Shown piece after piece: positions 27,308 to 36,110 of a stretch of 56,689 bases of DNA. The notes below the pieces were generated by a model. It worked only from the letters and a program-made list of their open reading frames with translations, was not told the DNA's origin and made no database searches. Position 1 is the first letter of the stretch; the number at the start of each line of letters is the position of its first letter. The stretch comes from an uncultured Burkholderiales bacterium (lineage in GTDB: Bacteria; Pseudomonadota; Gammaproteobacteria; Burkholderiales; Burkholderiaceae), in the NCBI GenBank assembly GCA_937891045.1, contig CALBEV010000032.1, forward strand, positions 1 through 56,689. The letters run 5' to 3'. The position numbers and the translations under genes were made by a program.

Positions 27308-30300
27308 ATGCCCGACACAACGTCACTGCCCAAGCCCCTGCCCGCTGGACTGCGCTGGTATGTCAGGCTGTCCAAATGGATGCTGGGCGTGGCCTTGTCT
27401 TTTTGGGTGCTGTTGTTGCTGGCCAGTCTCGCTTTGCACTTTTTGATTGTGCCGCGAATCATCGACTGGCGAACCGAAATAGAAGCCGCTGCCTCCAAGG
27501 CCTGGGGCGTGAAGGTCAGTATTGGTCAATTGACGACCGTCTCGGATGGTTTGGTGCCCTCGGTCGAAGTCAGCGATTTTGTGTTGCGCAACGCCCAAGA
27601 CCAAGAGGTTTTGCGACTGCCCAAACTGCGTGCGAGTTTGTCACCAGCCTCGTTGCTGAGCCTGAAACTCGAACGCATAGAACTCGACGCCCCAGAGTTG
27701 GAAGTTCGGCACAACGCGGATGGGTCTTGGCAGGTGGCCGGTTTGGCCCTTGGCGCCTCAGACTCCTCGGCATTCGCCGATTGGCTGCTGCGCCAACCCG
27801 AGTTTCAAATCCACCAAGGTCGGCTGCGCTGGGTTGACGATTTCAATCAGCAACCAGCGGTGGCCTTCAGCGATGTCAGCCTGTTGATGCACAACGGCTT
27901 GCGCAGCCACGAATGGCGTTTGGATGCAACGCCGCCTCCAGACTGGGGCCAGCGGGTGAGTCTGCAAGGCCAGTTCAAGCAGGCGCTGCTCAACCGCCAC
28001 GCCAGTGACATCAGCACATGGCAAGGCCGTCTCTACGCTGAAATGCCGCAAATTGATTTGGCCAAGTTGTCGGTTTACGGCCAAGCCTGGCGTGGCGTTG
28101 CCCTGACCCAAGGCCAAGGCTGGCTGCGTGCTTGGGCCGATTGGGACCGTGGCGTGTGGCGACAGCCGACCTTGGATCTGGGTTTGCAGCAAGTCAAGTT
28201 GCAATGGTCGCCTGAGGTCGTGCCCCTTGAATTGCAAGCGGTCAGCGGTCGCCTGCATTTCAATGTGTGGACAGAAGGCCTGGGTCATGAACTGCGCACC
28301 CAAGATGTCCAACTCACTTTGGATGATGGCCAAACCTGGACCAGTGGCAACAGCCGCTTGGCTTGGCACAACGAAGGCCCTCGCTTGGCGCAAAAGGGAG
28401 AGTTGCAAATTGACAGTGTCAACTTGGCCGTGCTGGGCCGTTTGGGTGAGCGTTTGCCCCTGCCTGTTGATTGGCGGCAACTGCTCGACCAAGCCAAACC
28501 ACAAGGTCAATTGACCCAGCTTGACTTGCGATGGTTTGATGTGAACACCCCGGCTGTTCAATTCAACGTCAAAGGTCAACTCGATGGCTTGAGCTTGCAG
28601 TCTTCGGCTCCCAACAGCCCAGCGCAGGCGCTGTGGTGGCCGGGGGCACAAGACGCGCAATTGCAGTTTCAATTCAACGAACATGGCGGCAAGGCGCAGG
28701 TGGCCATCGACAACGGCAGCTTGAGCTTGGTCGATTGGTTGGCAGAACCGCGGATTCCACTGCAACAAGCCAAGGCCGAATTGGCCTGGGAGCACAGGGA
28801 CCAGCGCTGGGTCTTGCATGTCCACAAAGGCCAATTGAAAAACGATCTGGCCCAAGGCGACTTCAGTTTGACTTGGCGCCAGGGCGAGGCCAAGAAACCT
28901 TTGGGCGATCTGGATTTGAAGGTCGATATCCAGCGCTTGGATGCACGTGCTTTGCACCGCTACTTGCCCCAAGCCATGGACGCATCGGTGCGCCAGTATG
29001 TGCGGGAGGCGATTGGGGCAGGTGTCTTCAGCCAAGCCAAGTTGGTGTTGCAAGGCCCCATCGATCTGTTCCCGTTTGCCAAAAGCAGCGACGGCGTGTT
29101 CACCATCAACGCGCCCTTTCAACAAGCGCAGTTTCAGTACGTACCCAACCCCAGCACCAACTTGAACCGCAAGCCCTCCCCATCTTGGCCGGGCTTGCAG
29201 CAGTTGTCAGGCGAGTTGCAAATCAACCGCAACCGCTTGCAAGTCAAATCCGGGTCGGCTCGCATGGGGCCCGCCGGGATGTTGCAGGTCTCCAAGCTGG
29301 ATGTGCAAATCAATGACATGAACGACCCGGTGGTCGACATCAATGCGGTGGTGAAAAGCCAGTTGATGGACGCCTTGCAAATGGTGCGCAGCACGCCGTT
29401 GGTGGACCAATTGGGCAACACCTTGGACGGTGTGCAAGCCACCGGCGTGGCTGAACAGCAGTTGCGCATTGCCGTGCCCTTGAGCAAGCCCAGTCTGGCG
29501 CGGCTGCAAGCCAACCTCAAGCTCGATGGCAACGATCTGCAATGGGCGCCGCATCTGCCGCGTTTGTCCAAGCTGCGCGGCAATCTGATTTACAGCGAGT
29601 CGGGTGTGCTGGCCAACGGCGTGCGGCTGCGGGTGCTGGGCTCGGACGCCAAGCTTGATGGCGGTTTGCGTTTCAACGACAGCCTGACCGATGGACCGAC
29701 CCGCTTGATCTTGCAAGGCGGGGTCAGTGCCGAGGCCTTGCAACAAGCCCCCGAGCTGGGCAGCTTGGCCAGTGTGGCGGGGCTGCTGCGCGGCAGCACC
29801 TCGTATGTCGCCAGCTTGGGCTTGCGCAATGGTCAAGTTGAATATGCCCTGAGCAGCAACCTGCAAGGCATGGCCTTGGAATTGCCCGAGCCCCTGAACA
29901 AACCGGCTGCTGCTGCTTGGCCCTTGCGGGTCGACAGCCAGTTGCTGCGCAGTGCGGGCAAGTCGGCCCCGCTGGAACAACTCAGCTTCACCATGGGCTC
30001 GGTGTTGTCGGTCAAGTATGTGCGCGATGTGTCGGCCGCCAGCACCCAGGTGCTGGGCGGATTGCTGCAACTGGGCACGGTGGTTGAGAGCAAAGACCAA
30101 CCGGACAAAATGGTGTTGGCCCAAATCCGGCACCCCAAGTTCAATGTGGACGAGTGGCAGCAGGCCTTGAGCCCGTGGACCGATGCCGAGCCTGAGAAAG
30201 GGGGCGCACCGCGCCAGGTGCTGGCCGTGCACGCGCCCAGCCGCATTGAACTCAACACGCCCGAGCTGACCTACCTCGGGCGCAACTTCAAACAAGTGCA

Positions 30301-31345
30301 AGCGGTAGCCGAGAAGCAGGCCAAGCTGTGGCGCATCCAGGCCAAGGCCACGGAATTGCAAGGCACTGCCGAGTTCCGTCCGGCCCAAGACAGCACGTCA
30401 GCCAGGGTGGTGGCGCGATTGAACTACCTGGTGGTCCCGCCATCGGTGTTGGAGGAGGTGGAAACCTCGATGGCCGAATCGCCCAAAGACATGCCTGCCT
30501 TGGACATCGTGGTTGACAACCTGGAAGTGCGCGGCCTTGCCTTGGGTCGCGTCGAGATCGATGGCTTTGCCCGCACCAACCTCACCGGCGGTCGCGAATG
30601 GGTGCTCAACAAATTCAACCTGAGCACGCCCGAGGCCAAGTTCCAAAGCAAGGGCCAATGGGGCGGCCCCGGCAAAGCCGCGGCCAAACGCTCGCAACTC
30701 GACTTCACCTTGGAGATCCAAGACTCGGGAGAATTGCTGGAGCGCTTTGGCCACAAAGGCGCGATTCGCGATGGCAAGGGCCGCATGGCCGGTCAAGTGG
30801 GCTGGCAAGGGTCGCCGTTTTCGCCCGACTACACCACCATGGCCGGGCAATTCACGGTCAACATCGAGCGCGGCCAGTTTTTGAAAGCCGACCCCGGTGT
30901 CACCCGCTTGTTGGGCGTGTTGAGCTTGCAGTCCTTGCCACGCCGCTTGACCTTGGATTTCAAAGACTTGTTCAGCGAAGGTTTTGCCTTCGACTTTGTG
31001 CGCGGCGATGTGTTCATCGCGCAAGGCATTGCCAGCACCAACAACTTGCAAATGAAAGGCGTCAGTGCCGCCGTGTTGATGGAAGGCCGCGCCGATATTC
31101 AGCGCGAAACCCAAGACATCAAGGTGGTGGTGGTGCCCGAGTTGAATGCGGGCACGGCATCGTTGGTGTACTCGGCCATCAACCCGCTGGTCGGACTCAC
31201 CAGCTTTTTGGCGCAGTACGTGTTGCGCCGCCCCCTGATGAAATCCAACACCCAAGAGTTTCGGGTGGAAGGCTCTTGGAAAGAACCGAAGGTGACAAAA
31301 GTGGAGCCTGCGTCTGGCAAGAAAGAACCGGAGACCAAGCCATGA
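27308..31345 (+). CDS. yhdP: YhdP-family AsmA-like envelope protein
   Basis: This is a 1345-residue protein with one N-terminal membrane helix (about 20-45) and a very long periplasmic region of repeating beta-rich segments, the AsmA/YhdP arrangement thought to carry phospholipid from inner to outer membrane. The C-terminal block (GVTRLLGVLSLQSLPRRLTLDF, ...NAGTASLVYSAINP) is the family signature. ATG 27308 is chosen at the start of the membrane helix; upstream codons overlap glnE antisense. The stop overlaps the nitrilase start (ATGA). Confidence 0.9.
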   Translation: MPDTTSLPKPLPAGLRWYVRLSKWMLGVALSFWVLLLLASLALHFLIVPRIIDWRTEIEAAASKAWGVKVSIGQLTTVSDGLVPSVEVSDFVLRNAQDQEVLRLPKLRASLSPASLLSLKLERIELDAPELEVRHNADGSWQVAGLALGASDSSAFADWLLRQPEFQIHQGRLRWVDDFNQQPAVAFSDVSLLMHNGLRSHEWRLDATPPPDWGQRVSLQGQFKQALLNRHASDISTWQGRLYAEMPQIDLAKLSVYGQAWRGVALTQGQGWLRAWADWDRGVWRQPTLDLGLQQVKLQWSPEVVPLELQAVSGRLHFNVWTEGLGHELRTQDVQLTLDDGQTWTSGNSRLAWHNEGPRLAQKGELQIDSVNLAVLGRLGERLPLPVDWRQLLDQAKPQGQLTQLDLRWFDVNTPAVQFNVKGQLDGLSLQSSAPNSPAQALWWPGAQDAQLQFQFNEHGGKAQVAIDNGSLSLVDWLAEPRIPLQQAKAELAWEHRDQRWVLHVHKGQLKNDLAQGDFSLTWRQGEAKKPLGDLDLKVDIQRLDARALHRYLPQAMDASVRQYVREAIGAGVFSQAKLVLQGPIDLFPFAKSSDGVFTINAPFQQAQFQYVPNPSTNLNRKPSPSWPGLQQLSGELQINRNRLQVKSGSARMGPAGMLQVSKLDVQINDMNDPVVDINAVVKSQLMDALQMVRSTPLVDQLGNTLDGVQATGVAEQQLRIAVPLSKPSLARLQANLKLDGNDLQWAPHLPRLSKLRGNLIYSESGVLANGVRLRVLGSDAKLDGGLRFNDSLTDGPTRLILQGGVSAEALQQAPELGSLASVAGLLRGSTSYVASLGLRNGQVEYALSSNLQGMALELPEPLNKPAAAAWPLRVDSQLLRSAGKSAPLEQLSFTMGSVLSVKYVRDVSAASTQVLGGLLQLGTVVESKDQPDKMVLAQIRHPKFNVDEWQQALSPWTDAEPEKGGAPRQVLAVHAPSRIELNTPELTYLGRNFKQVQAVAEKQAKLWRIQAKATELQGTAEFRPAQDSTSARVVARLNYLVVPPSVLEEVETSMAESPKDMPALDIVVDNLEVRGLALGRVEIDGFARTNLTGGREWVLNKFNLSTPEAKFQSKGQWGGPGKAAAKRSQLDFTLEIQDSGELLERFGHKGAIRDGKGRMAGQVGWQGSPFSPDYTTMAGQFTVNIERGQFLKADPGVTRLLGVLSLQSLPRRLTLDFKDLFSEGFAFDFVRGDVFIAQGIASTNNLQMKGVSAAVLMEGRADIQRETQDIKVVVVPELNAGTASLVYSAINPLVGLTSFLAQYVLRRPLMKSNTQEFRVEGSWKEPKVTKVEPASGKKEPETKP

Positions 31346-32148
31346 AAGCCGCCTTGTTGCAAATGGTGTCGGTCACCGACATGCCCGCCAATTTGGACGC
31401 GGCCGAACGCTTGCTGGCGCAGGCTACCCAAGCCGGTGCCGAGCTGGCCGTGTTGCCCGAGTATTTTTGCCTGATGGGCCGCCAAGACAGCGACAAACTC
31501 GCCATCGCCGAACGCTTTGGCGAAGGCGTGATGCAAACACGTTTGGCCCGCATGGCCGCGCAATACGGTGTGTATTTGGTGGCGGGCACCATGCCCTTGG
31601 CCATCGACGGAGACGACTTGCATGTGCGCAACGCCAGTTTGGTGTTCGGGCCGCAAGGCCAGTGCCTGGCCCGCTACGACAAGATCCATTTGTTTTATTT
31701 CGACAACGGCCAAGAGCGCTACGACGAAGCAGCCGTGCTGCAGGCCGGTGACACCCCCGTGTGTTTCGATCTGCCATCCAAAGACGGCCACACGTGGCGC
31801 ATCGGTTTGAGTGTGTGCTTCGATGTGCGTTTTCCCGCGCATTACCAACAGCTTCGCGCCATGGGTGCCGAGTTGTTGCTGGTGCCCAGCGCCTTCACCC
31901 ACACCACCGGCTCGGCGCATTGGGAGGTGTTGTTGCGGGCCCGCGCCTTGGACAACCTGGCTTGGGTGGGCGCGGCGGCGCAAGGCGGTGTGCACGAGAA
32001 CGGTCGACAAACCTGGGGCCATTCGATGTGGGTGGATCCTTGGGGTCGGGTGCAAGCGGTGCAACCCACTGGCGAGGGCTGTGTCATCACCGAACTCGAC
32101 ATCGCCGCGCTGCACCAACGTCGGCTGCAATTGCCCGCCGTGCTTTAG
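31342..32148 (+). CDS. Nitrilase-family carbon-nitrogen hydrolase (Nit2-like)
   Basis: This is a 268-residue CN-hydrolase with the catalytic triad Glu40 (LPEYF), Lys114 (YDKIHLF) and Cys159 (SVCFDVRFP). The pattern and length fit omega-amidase or deaminated-glutathione amidase (Nit1/Nit2) relatives. It is translationally coupled to yhdP through an ATGA overlap, a frequent arrangement in Burkholderiales. The substrate is not fixed by sequence. Confidence 0.9.
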   Translation: MKAALLQMVSVTDMPANLDAAERLLAQATQAGAELAVLPEYFCLMGRQDSDKLAIAERFGEGVMQTRLARMAAQYGVYLVAGTMPLAIDGDDLHVRNASLVFGPQGQCLARYDKIHLFYFDNGQERYDEAAVLQAGDTPVCFDLPSKDGHTWRIGLSVCFDVRFPAHYQQLRAMGAELLLVPSAFTHTTGSAHWEVLLRARALDNLAWVGAAAQGGVHENGRQTWGHSMWVDPWGRVQAVQPTGEGCVITELDIAALHQRRLQLPAVL

Positions 32149-32258
32149 TCGGGGTCTTTGTCGTCGGGCTTGTTTTCGCTGCGCCCCGACATGGTCCACC
32201 ACACGATCAAGACCAGAATCAAACCGGCCCCCAAGGCTTCAAGCAAAATCAACCACAT
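32145..32258 (-). CDS. 37-residue single-helix membrane peptide
   Basis: A small gene: ATG 32258 after AGGAAAC, stop TAA overlapping the nitrilase stop on the other strand. Residues 2-22 (WLILLEALGAGLILVLIVWW) form one hydrophobic helix and the tail is charged (SENKPDDKDPD). The good ribosome site, helix and charged end argue that it is real. Small proteins of this kind sit near cell-wall or envelope genes; I have no function for it. It is divergent from mltA. Confidence 0.6.
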   Translation of the reverse strand: MWLILLEALGAGLILVLIVWWTMSGRSENKPDDKDPD

Positions 32259-32379
32259 GTTTGTTTCCTGTTCAGCAAGCCGCACTGTAAATCGCTTCCA
32301 ACACTGGGGCTTGCCGCATGGGCTTTCGGCCCTGCGTGATGGGGCTTCATTGGCCAGGATTGAACCCACCTGGTTTGGC

Positions 32380-33582
32380 ATGTGGGCGTGGTCTTTCCAT
32401 CGTGTGGTGCTGGCTGTGGGTGTGTGTGGTGCGCTGTGGTTGGCGGGTTGCGCCGCGCCGCGTGTGTTGCCAGAACCTGCCCCTGTGTCCAGCCCTGCCG
32501 CCGAGCCTGTGCCCAGTGCCGCACCCACCGCGCCGCCCCCGCTTAGCCTGCCTGCGCCCAGTGCCAAGCCGCCGCCACCTCCCCCCGAAGCTTTTGGCAA
32601 AGACGTGCGCAAAAGCCGATGGGTGCCGGTGGGCTGGGACGAGTTGCCTGGCTGGGGCAGCGACCCGATGGGCGAGGCTTGGGGCGTGTTGCTGGCCAAT
32701 TGCGAGCGCCCGGGCAGCAGCATGGCGCCGCTGTGCCCCGACATTCGCCGCCTGAGCATCGCCAGCGAAAAAGAACAAAGCCAGTGGCTGATGCAACGGC
32801 TGCAGCCGCACCGCTTGGAGAGCTGGGAGGGCGAGGCCAACGGTTTGCTGACTGCCTATTACGAGCCGATATTCGAGGCGCAACGCCTGCCCAGCGACAA
32901 CTTCGCCACGCCCTTGTACGCCGTGCCCGCCGGTTTGAAGCCGGGGCAGCCGTGGTTCACCCGGCAAGAGATCGACACCTTGCCGGCGGCGCAAAACGCC
33001 TTGAACGGCAAAGCCATTGCGTGGCTGGCCGACCCGATTGACGCCATGGTGCTGCACATCCAGGGCTCGGGTCGCTTGCGCGTCACCGAGGCCAATGGCC
33101 AGGTGCGCACGGTGCGCATCGCGTATGCCACCAACAACGAGCAGCCCTACCAAAGCATTGGCCGCTGGCTGTTGGACAAGGGCGAGCTGAAGGATGCCTC
33201 CTGGCCGGGCATCAAGGCTTGGCTGCAGCGCAACCCGCAGCGGGCGCAGGCGCTGCTGTGGCAGAACCCGCGCTATGTGTTTTTCCGCGAAGAAGCATTG
33301 CCCGATCCGCTGGTGGGGCCGCGCGGGGCCCAGGGCTTGCCGCTGACGGCGGGGCGTTCCATCGCTGTCGATCCGCAAAGCCTGCCCTATGGCACGGCGC
33401 TGTGGCTGGTGTCGCCCGGCCCCACCCAGCAGCTGCAACGCTTGGTGGTGGCGCAGGACACCGGCAGCGCCATCGTTGGCGCGGTGCGGGCCGATTGGTT
33501 TGCCGGTACCGGCTTGGCCGCTGGCGAACTGGCGGGGCGCATCAAGCAGCCGCTGCGGATGTGGGTGCTCTGGCCCAAGTAA
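32380..33582 (+). CDS. mltA: Membrane-bound lytic murein transglycosylase A
   Basis: MltA cleaves peptidoglycan strands to 1,6-anhydro-muropeptides. The 400-residue protein starts with a lipoprotein signal ending LAGC, then a Pro/Ala-rich linker. The MltA core includes ANGLLTAYYEPIFEA, QGSGRLRV and AYATNNEQPYQSIGRW. The C-terminal 3D domain (AQDTGSAIVGAVRADWFAGTG) holds the catalytic Asp region. ATG 32380 is chosen for the lipobox; no strong ribosome site is seen. The stop codon lies inside the first REP-like repeat (33581-33602). Confidence 0.92.
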   Translation: MWAWSFHRVVLAVGVCGALWLAGCAAPRVLPEPAPVSSPAAEPVPSAAPTAPPPLSLPAPSAKPPPPPPEAFGKDVRKSRWVPVGWDELPGWGSDPMGEAWGVLLANCERPGSSMAPLCPDIRRLSIASEKEQSQWLMQRLQPHRLESWEGEANGLLTAYYEPIFEAQRLPSDNFATPLYAVPAGLKPGQPWFTRQEIDTLPAAQNALNGKAIAWLADPIDAMVLHIQGSGRLRVTEANGQVRTVRIAYATNNEQPYQSIGRWLLDKGELKDASWPGIKAWLQRNPQRAQALLWQNPRYVFFREEALPDPLVGPRGAQGLPLTAGRSIAVDPQSLPYGTALWLVSPGPTQQLQRLVVAQDTGSAIVGAVRADWFAGTGLAAGELAGRIKQPLRMWVLWPK

Positions 33583-33602
33583 TTGGGGTCAGATTCCAAT
33601 TA
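33581..33602 (+). repeat. REP-like repeat, copy 1
   Basis: A 22-base unit of form AATTGG-N9-CCAATT plus A, identical to the copy at 33706-33727 and inverted at 33754-33774. It begins inside the mltA stop codon (TAA 33580-33582), so insertion or growth of the repeat touched the gene end. Units of this GGGGTCAGATTCCAATT type are common beside Y1/RAYT transposases in this order; no transposase is in this window. Confidence 0.7.
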
Positions 33603-33613
33603 AGTCACCGCGA

Positions 33614-33699
33614 CTTGCCCGCCGCGCTGGGCCCAAACGCCGCTCACCGCAGCGGAGCTGCAACGTTCGCTACGCGTTTGACCCAGCCCGTCGGTCAAG
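33614..33699. repeat. Palindromic dispersed element, copy 2
   Basis: Arms 33614-33639 and 33675-33699 are complementary at 21 of 25 aligned positions with one gap. The inside holds CGCCGCTCACCGC at 33638-33650 and the shared core GCAACGTTCGCTACGCGTT (33660-33678), both also in copy 1 (16417-16490). The spacer between the blocks is 9 bases here and 8 there. It lies between REP-like copies 1 and 2. Confidence 0.55.
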
Positions 33700-33705
33700 C
33701 TGAAC

Positions 33706-33727
33706 AATTGGGGTCAGATTCCAATTA
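33706..33727 (+). repeat. REP-like repeat, copy 2 (left arm of a perfect hairpin)
   Basis: Identical to copy 1. With copy 3 it forms a perfect 22-bp inverted repeat (33705-33726 with 33754-33775) around a loop of about 27 bases, the paired arrangement seen in bacterial interspersed mosaic elements. Strong hairpins here could terminate mltA transcripts or protect their 3' ends. Confidence 0.7.
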
Positions 33728-33753
33728 ATTCACGCCTGCTTGCCGACCAAAAC

Positions 33754-33774
33754 AATTGGAATCTGACCCCAATT
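33754..33774 (-). repeat. REP-like repeat, copy 3 (inverted)
   Basis: The exact reverse complement of copies 1 and 2 over 21 bases. It is the right arm of the hairpin with copy 2. Its inner part (33728-33753) contains CGCCTGCTTGCCGACC and shows no other structure. Confidence 0.7.
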
Positions 33775-33949
33775 GCTTGCGAAACGTGATACAAGAAAAC
33801 AGCAAAACTTTGAATTTATGTATCATAAAAACGGCTGCAAGCCCCGCCCCTGCTGACCACCACCTCAAAACAAGCCCTTTTTTGGCAGGCGAAACCAGGC
33901 CATGGTTCAAGTATCTTAATATCCAGCTTGCACCTCCAAGGACGCCCTC
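33775..33949. other. Non-coding spacer before the hydroxylase-YhhN gene
   Basis: Together with the repeats this completes the 367-base gap between mltA and the next gene. It carries TGATACA (33787-33793) and a matching TGTATCA about 25 bases on, an inverted pair that may be part of an operator. The last 50 bases before ATG 33950 include AAGGA upstream of the start. I see no open reading frame of note and no confident promoter. Confidence 0.4.
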
Positions 33950-35695
33950 ATGAGCTTTGTCATCGTGCTGGCCGCGCCAGTGTTTTTCCTGCTGATCTTG
34001 GCCGAATGGCTGTGGGGCCTGCGCTTGGCGCGACAAGGCCAGGCCAACGCCCAAAGCTATCGGCTGGACGACGCCATCAGCAGCATTTCGCTGGGCATGA
34101 TCAGCCAAATCAGTGCCATCTTCACCCGCTTGCTGCGCATCGGTATCTACACCTTGGTGTTCGAGCAACTCAGCTTGTTCCCCGAGCAAGCCTGGTGGAA
34201 CACTTGGTACGGCTATGTGCTGGCGCTGGTGTTCTACGACCTCTGCTACTACTGGTTTCACCGCGTCAGCCACGAGGTGGCTTGGTTTTGGGCGGGCCAC
34301 GCGGTGCACCACCAAAGCCACCACTACAACCTCTCGACGGCGCTGCGCCAGTCCACTTCTGGTGCGCTGCTGGGCTGGATTTTTTACATCCCGATGGCGC
34401 TGGCCGGTGTGCCGCCGCTGGTGTTTGGCATCGTGGCGCTCATCGACTTGCTCTATCAATTCTGGGTGCACACCGAGCATGTGGGCCGCTTGGGCTGGTT
34501 TGACCGCTGGTTTTGCTCGCCGTCCAACCACCGGGTGCACCACGCCGTGAACGACGCCTATGTGGACCGCAACTACGGCGGCATTTGGGTGGTGTGGGAC
34601 CGCCTCTTTGGATCGTTTAAAGAAGAAGACCCCAAGCAGCCCTGCGTTTACGGCACCCGCACGCCGCTGCACAGCTGGGACCCGCTGTGGGCGAATGTGC
34701 AGGTGTACGCCGCCTTGGCGCACGACAGCTGGCACGCCCAACGCTGGCAAGACAAGCTGATGGTTTGGCTGCGGCACCCCGGCTGGCGCCCGGCCGATGT
34801 GGCCGCGCGTTTCCCCAAACCGGACTTCAATTTGCTGCAGTTCACGCCCTACCAACCGCGCCAAACCCGCAGCGTGCTGGTGCAAGCCACGGCCTGGTTT
34901 GTGCTGTTGCTGGGTGCCACCATGAAGCTGTTGTGGCACATGGACGACATGGTTTGGGGCCAAGCCGCCACCTGCGTGCTGGCGGTGAGTGCCGGTTTGT
35001 GGGGTGTCAACACCTTGCTGCAAAACCGCATCAGTGGCGTGATGTGCGCTTTTGTGCAACTGGCCGCTTTGGCGGTGGCCAGCGATGTCTGCGGCTGGCA
35101 AGAGCTGTTTCATATGGCCAAACCGCTGGCCATGTTGGCGCTGATCTACGAGGCCTGGTCGGCCAGCCACATGCCGCCGCGCATCCAACGTTGGTTGGTG
35201 TGGGCGCTGGGTTTGTCTTGGGTGGGCGATGTGCTGTTGCTCTACCCGGCCATGTTTTTACCGGGCTTGCTGTCGTTCTTGGCCGCGCATGTGTGCTTCA
35301 TCGTGTTGCTGAGCCGCGACGCGCCATGGCTACACAGCCGCCGCGCCTTGGCGGTGTTCATCTCGGTGGCGGCGCTGGTGTTTGTGGTGCTGGACCAAAA
35401 CGGTTTGCCGCCCGAGCTGCGCCTGCCCGTGGCCGCCTATGTGCTGGTGATTGCCACCATGGCCGCGCAAGCCTGGGGCCGCGCCAAGCACCTGGGCAGC
35501 GCAGGCAGCCGCTGGGTGGCCTGGGGCAGCGTGCTGTTCATGCTGTCAGACGCTTTGCTGGCGCTGGACAAATTCGTCAGCCCCCTGCCGCTGGCCGGTT
35601 TGTGGGTGCTGGCGAGTTATTACTTGGCGCAAGGCTTGATCGTGCAGGGCAGGTTGAGTTTGGAGCCTTACCCCAAGGCCTTCAAAGCAGCTTGA
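33950..35695 (+). CDS. Fatty acid hydroxylase/sterol desaturase domain fused to YhhN-like domain
   Basis: This is a 581-residue membrane protein. The N-half (about 1-300) has the diiron hydroxylase histidine boxes HRVSH (104-108), HAVHHQSHH (117-125) and HRVHH (194-198) with HTEH at 174, like the fatty acid hydroxylase / alkylglycerol monooxygenase group. The C-half (about 375-575) is multi-helical with GDVLLLYP and LFMLSDALLALDKF, the YhhN/TMEM86 (lysoplasmalogenase) pattern. AGMO and lysoplasmalogenase relatives both cleave ether-type lipids, so a joint role in ether-lipid breakdown is possible but inferred. The 3' end overlaps the HTH gene tail to tail by 28 bases. Confidence 0.8.
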   Translation: MSFVIVLAAPVFFLLILAEWLWGLRLARQGQANAQSYRLDDAISSISLGMISQISAIFTRLLRIGIYTLVFEQLSLFPEQAWWNTWYGYVLALVFYDLCYYWFHRVSHEVAWFWAGHAVHHQSHHYNLSTALRQSTSGALLGWIFYIPMALAGVPPLVFGIVALIDLLYQFWVHTEHVGRLGWFDRWFCSPSNHRVHHAVNDAYVDRNYGGIWVVWDRLFGSFKEEDPKQPCVYGTRTPLHSWDPLWANVQVYAALAHDSWHAQRWQDKLMVWLRHPGWRPADVAARFPKPDFNLLQFTPYQPRQTRSVLVQATAWFVLLLGATMKLLWHMDDMVWGQAATCVLAVSAGLWGVNTLLQNRISGVMCAFVQLAALAVASDVCGWQELFHMAKPLAMLALIYEAWSASHMPPRIQRWLVWALGLSWVGDVLLLYPAMFLPGLLSFLAAHVCFIVLLSRDAPWLHSRRALAVFISVAALVFVVLDQNGLPPELRLPVAAYVLVIATMAAQAWGRAKHLGSAGSRWVAWGSVLFMLSDALLALDKFVSPLPLAGLWVLASYYLAQGLIVQGRLSLEPYPKAFKAA

Positions 35696-35937
35696 GGCGC
35701 TTTGTCCAAAATTTTCAACAAAGCTGAAGCCGCGCCAGTGGGTTTGCGTTTGCCTTGTTCCCAATTGCGAAGTGTGTCCAAGGGCACGTTGATGCGCAGG
35801 GCAAAGTCGGGCTGCGAGAACCCCAAGTGTTCGCGAATGCCGCGCACATAGGCCGCACCATCGGCCTTGGCTTGCAAGGTGTCCATGCGTTGATGTTGGC
35901 GAATTTGCGCCTCTGTGGTGGCGTCCACCTTGGCCAA
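35668..35937 (-). CDS. HTH (XRE-like) antitoxin-type regulator, no toxin visible
   Basis: This 89-residue protein has a C-terminal XRE helix-turn-helix (VRGIREHLGFSQPDFALRINVPLDTLRNWEQGKRKPTG), the style of HigA/BrnA antitoxins. Only TTG is available at 35937; the same frame stays open upstream to about 36024 with no ATG or GTG. A toxin gene would normally lie just upstream, but that space is the vapBC promoter region. It may be a lone regulator or a remnant. It overlaps the hydroxylase-YhhN gene end. Confidence 0.6.
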   Translation of the reverse strand: MAKVDATTEAQIRQHQRMDTLQAKADGAAYVRGIREHLGFSQPDFALRINVPLDTLRNWEQGKRKPTGAASALLKILDKAPQAALKALG

Positions 35938-36110
35938 ATTGACGCGACCAATGGTGCGTGGCGCAGATGGTTTGGTGTTAGCGGATTGAGTTCTGGGTTC
36001 TGAATTCGTGAGTTCCGAACAAGGGTGAATTCATCAAGCAGGCGGAAAATCGGCCTGTAAACCTTTCCAAGCCGAACCAGAAAGTAAACTTTCAAATGCA
36101 TTTGTTATGA

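Noticed and set aside
32300..32379. T-loop-like GGTTCAATCC on the minus strand before mltA, considered as a tRNA fragment
   Set aside because: No acceptor, D or anticodon stems can be built around it.
33581..33775. CRISPR array, because three equal units occur close together
   Set aside because: Only three units, one of them inverted, with unequal spacers and no cas genes; fits REP-like repeats better.
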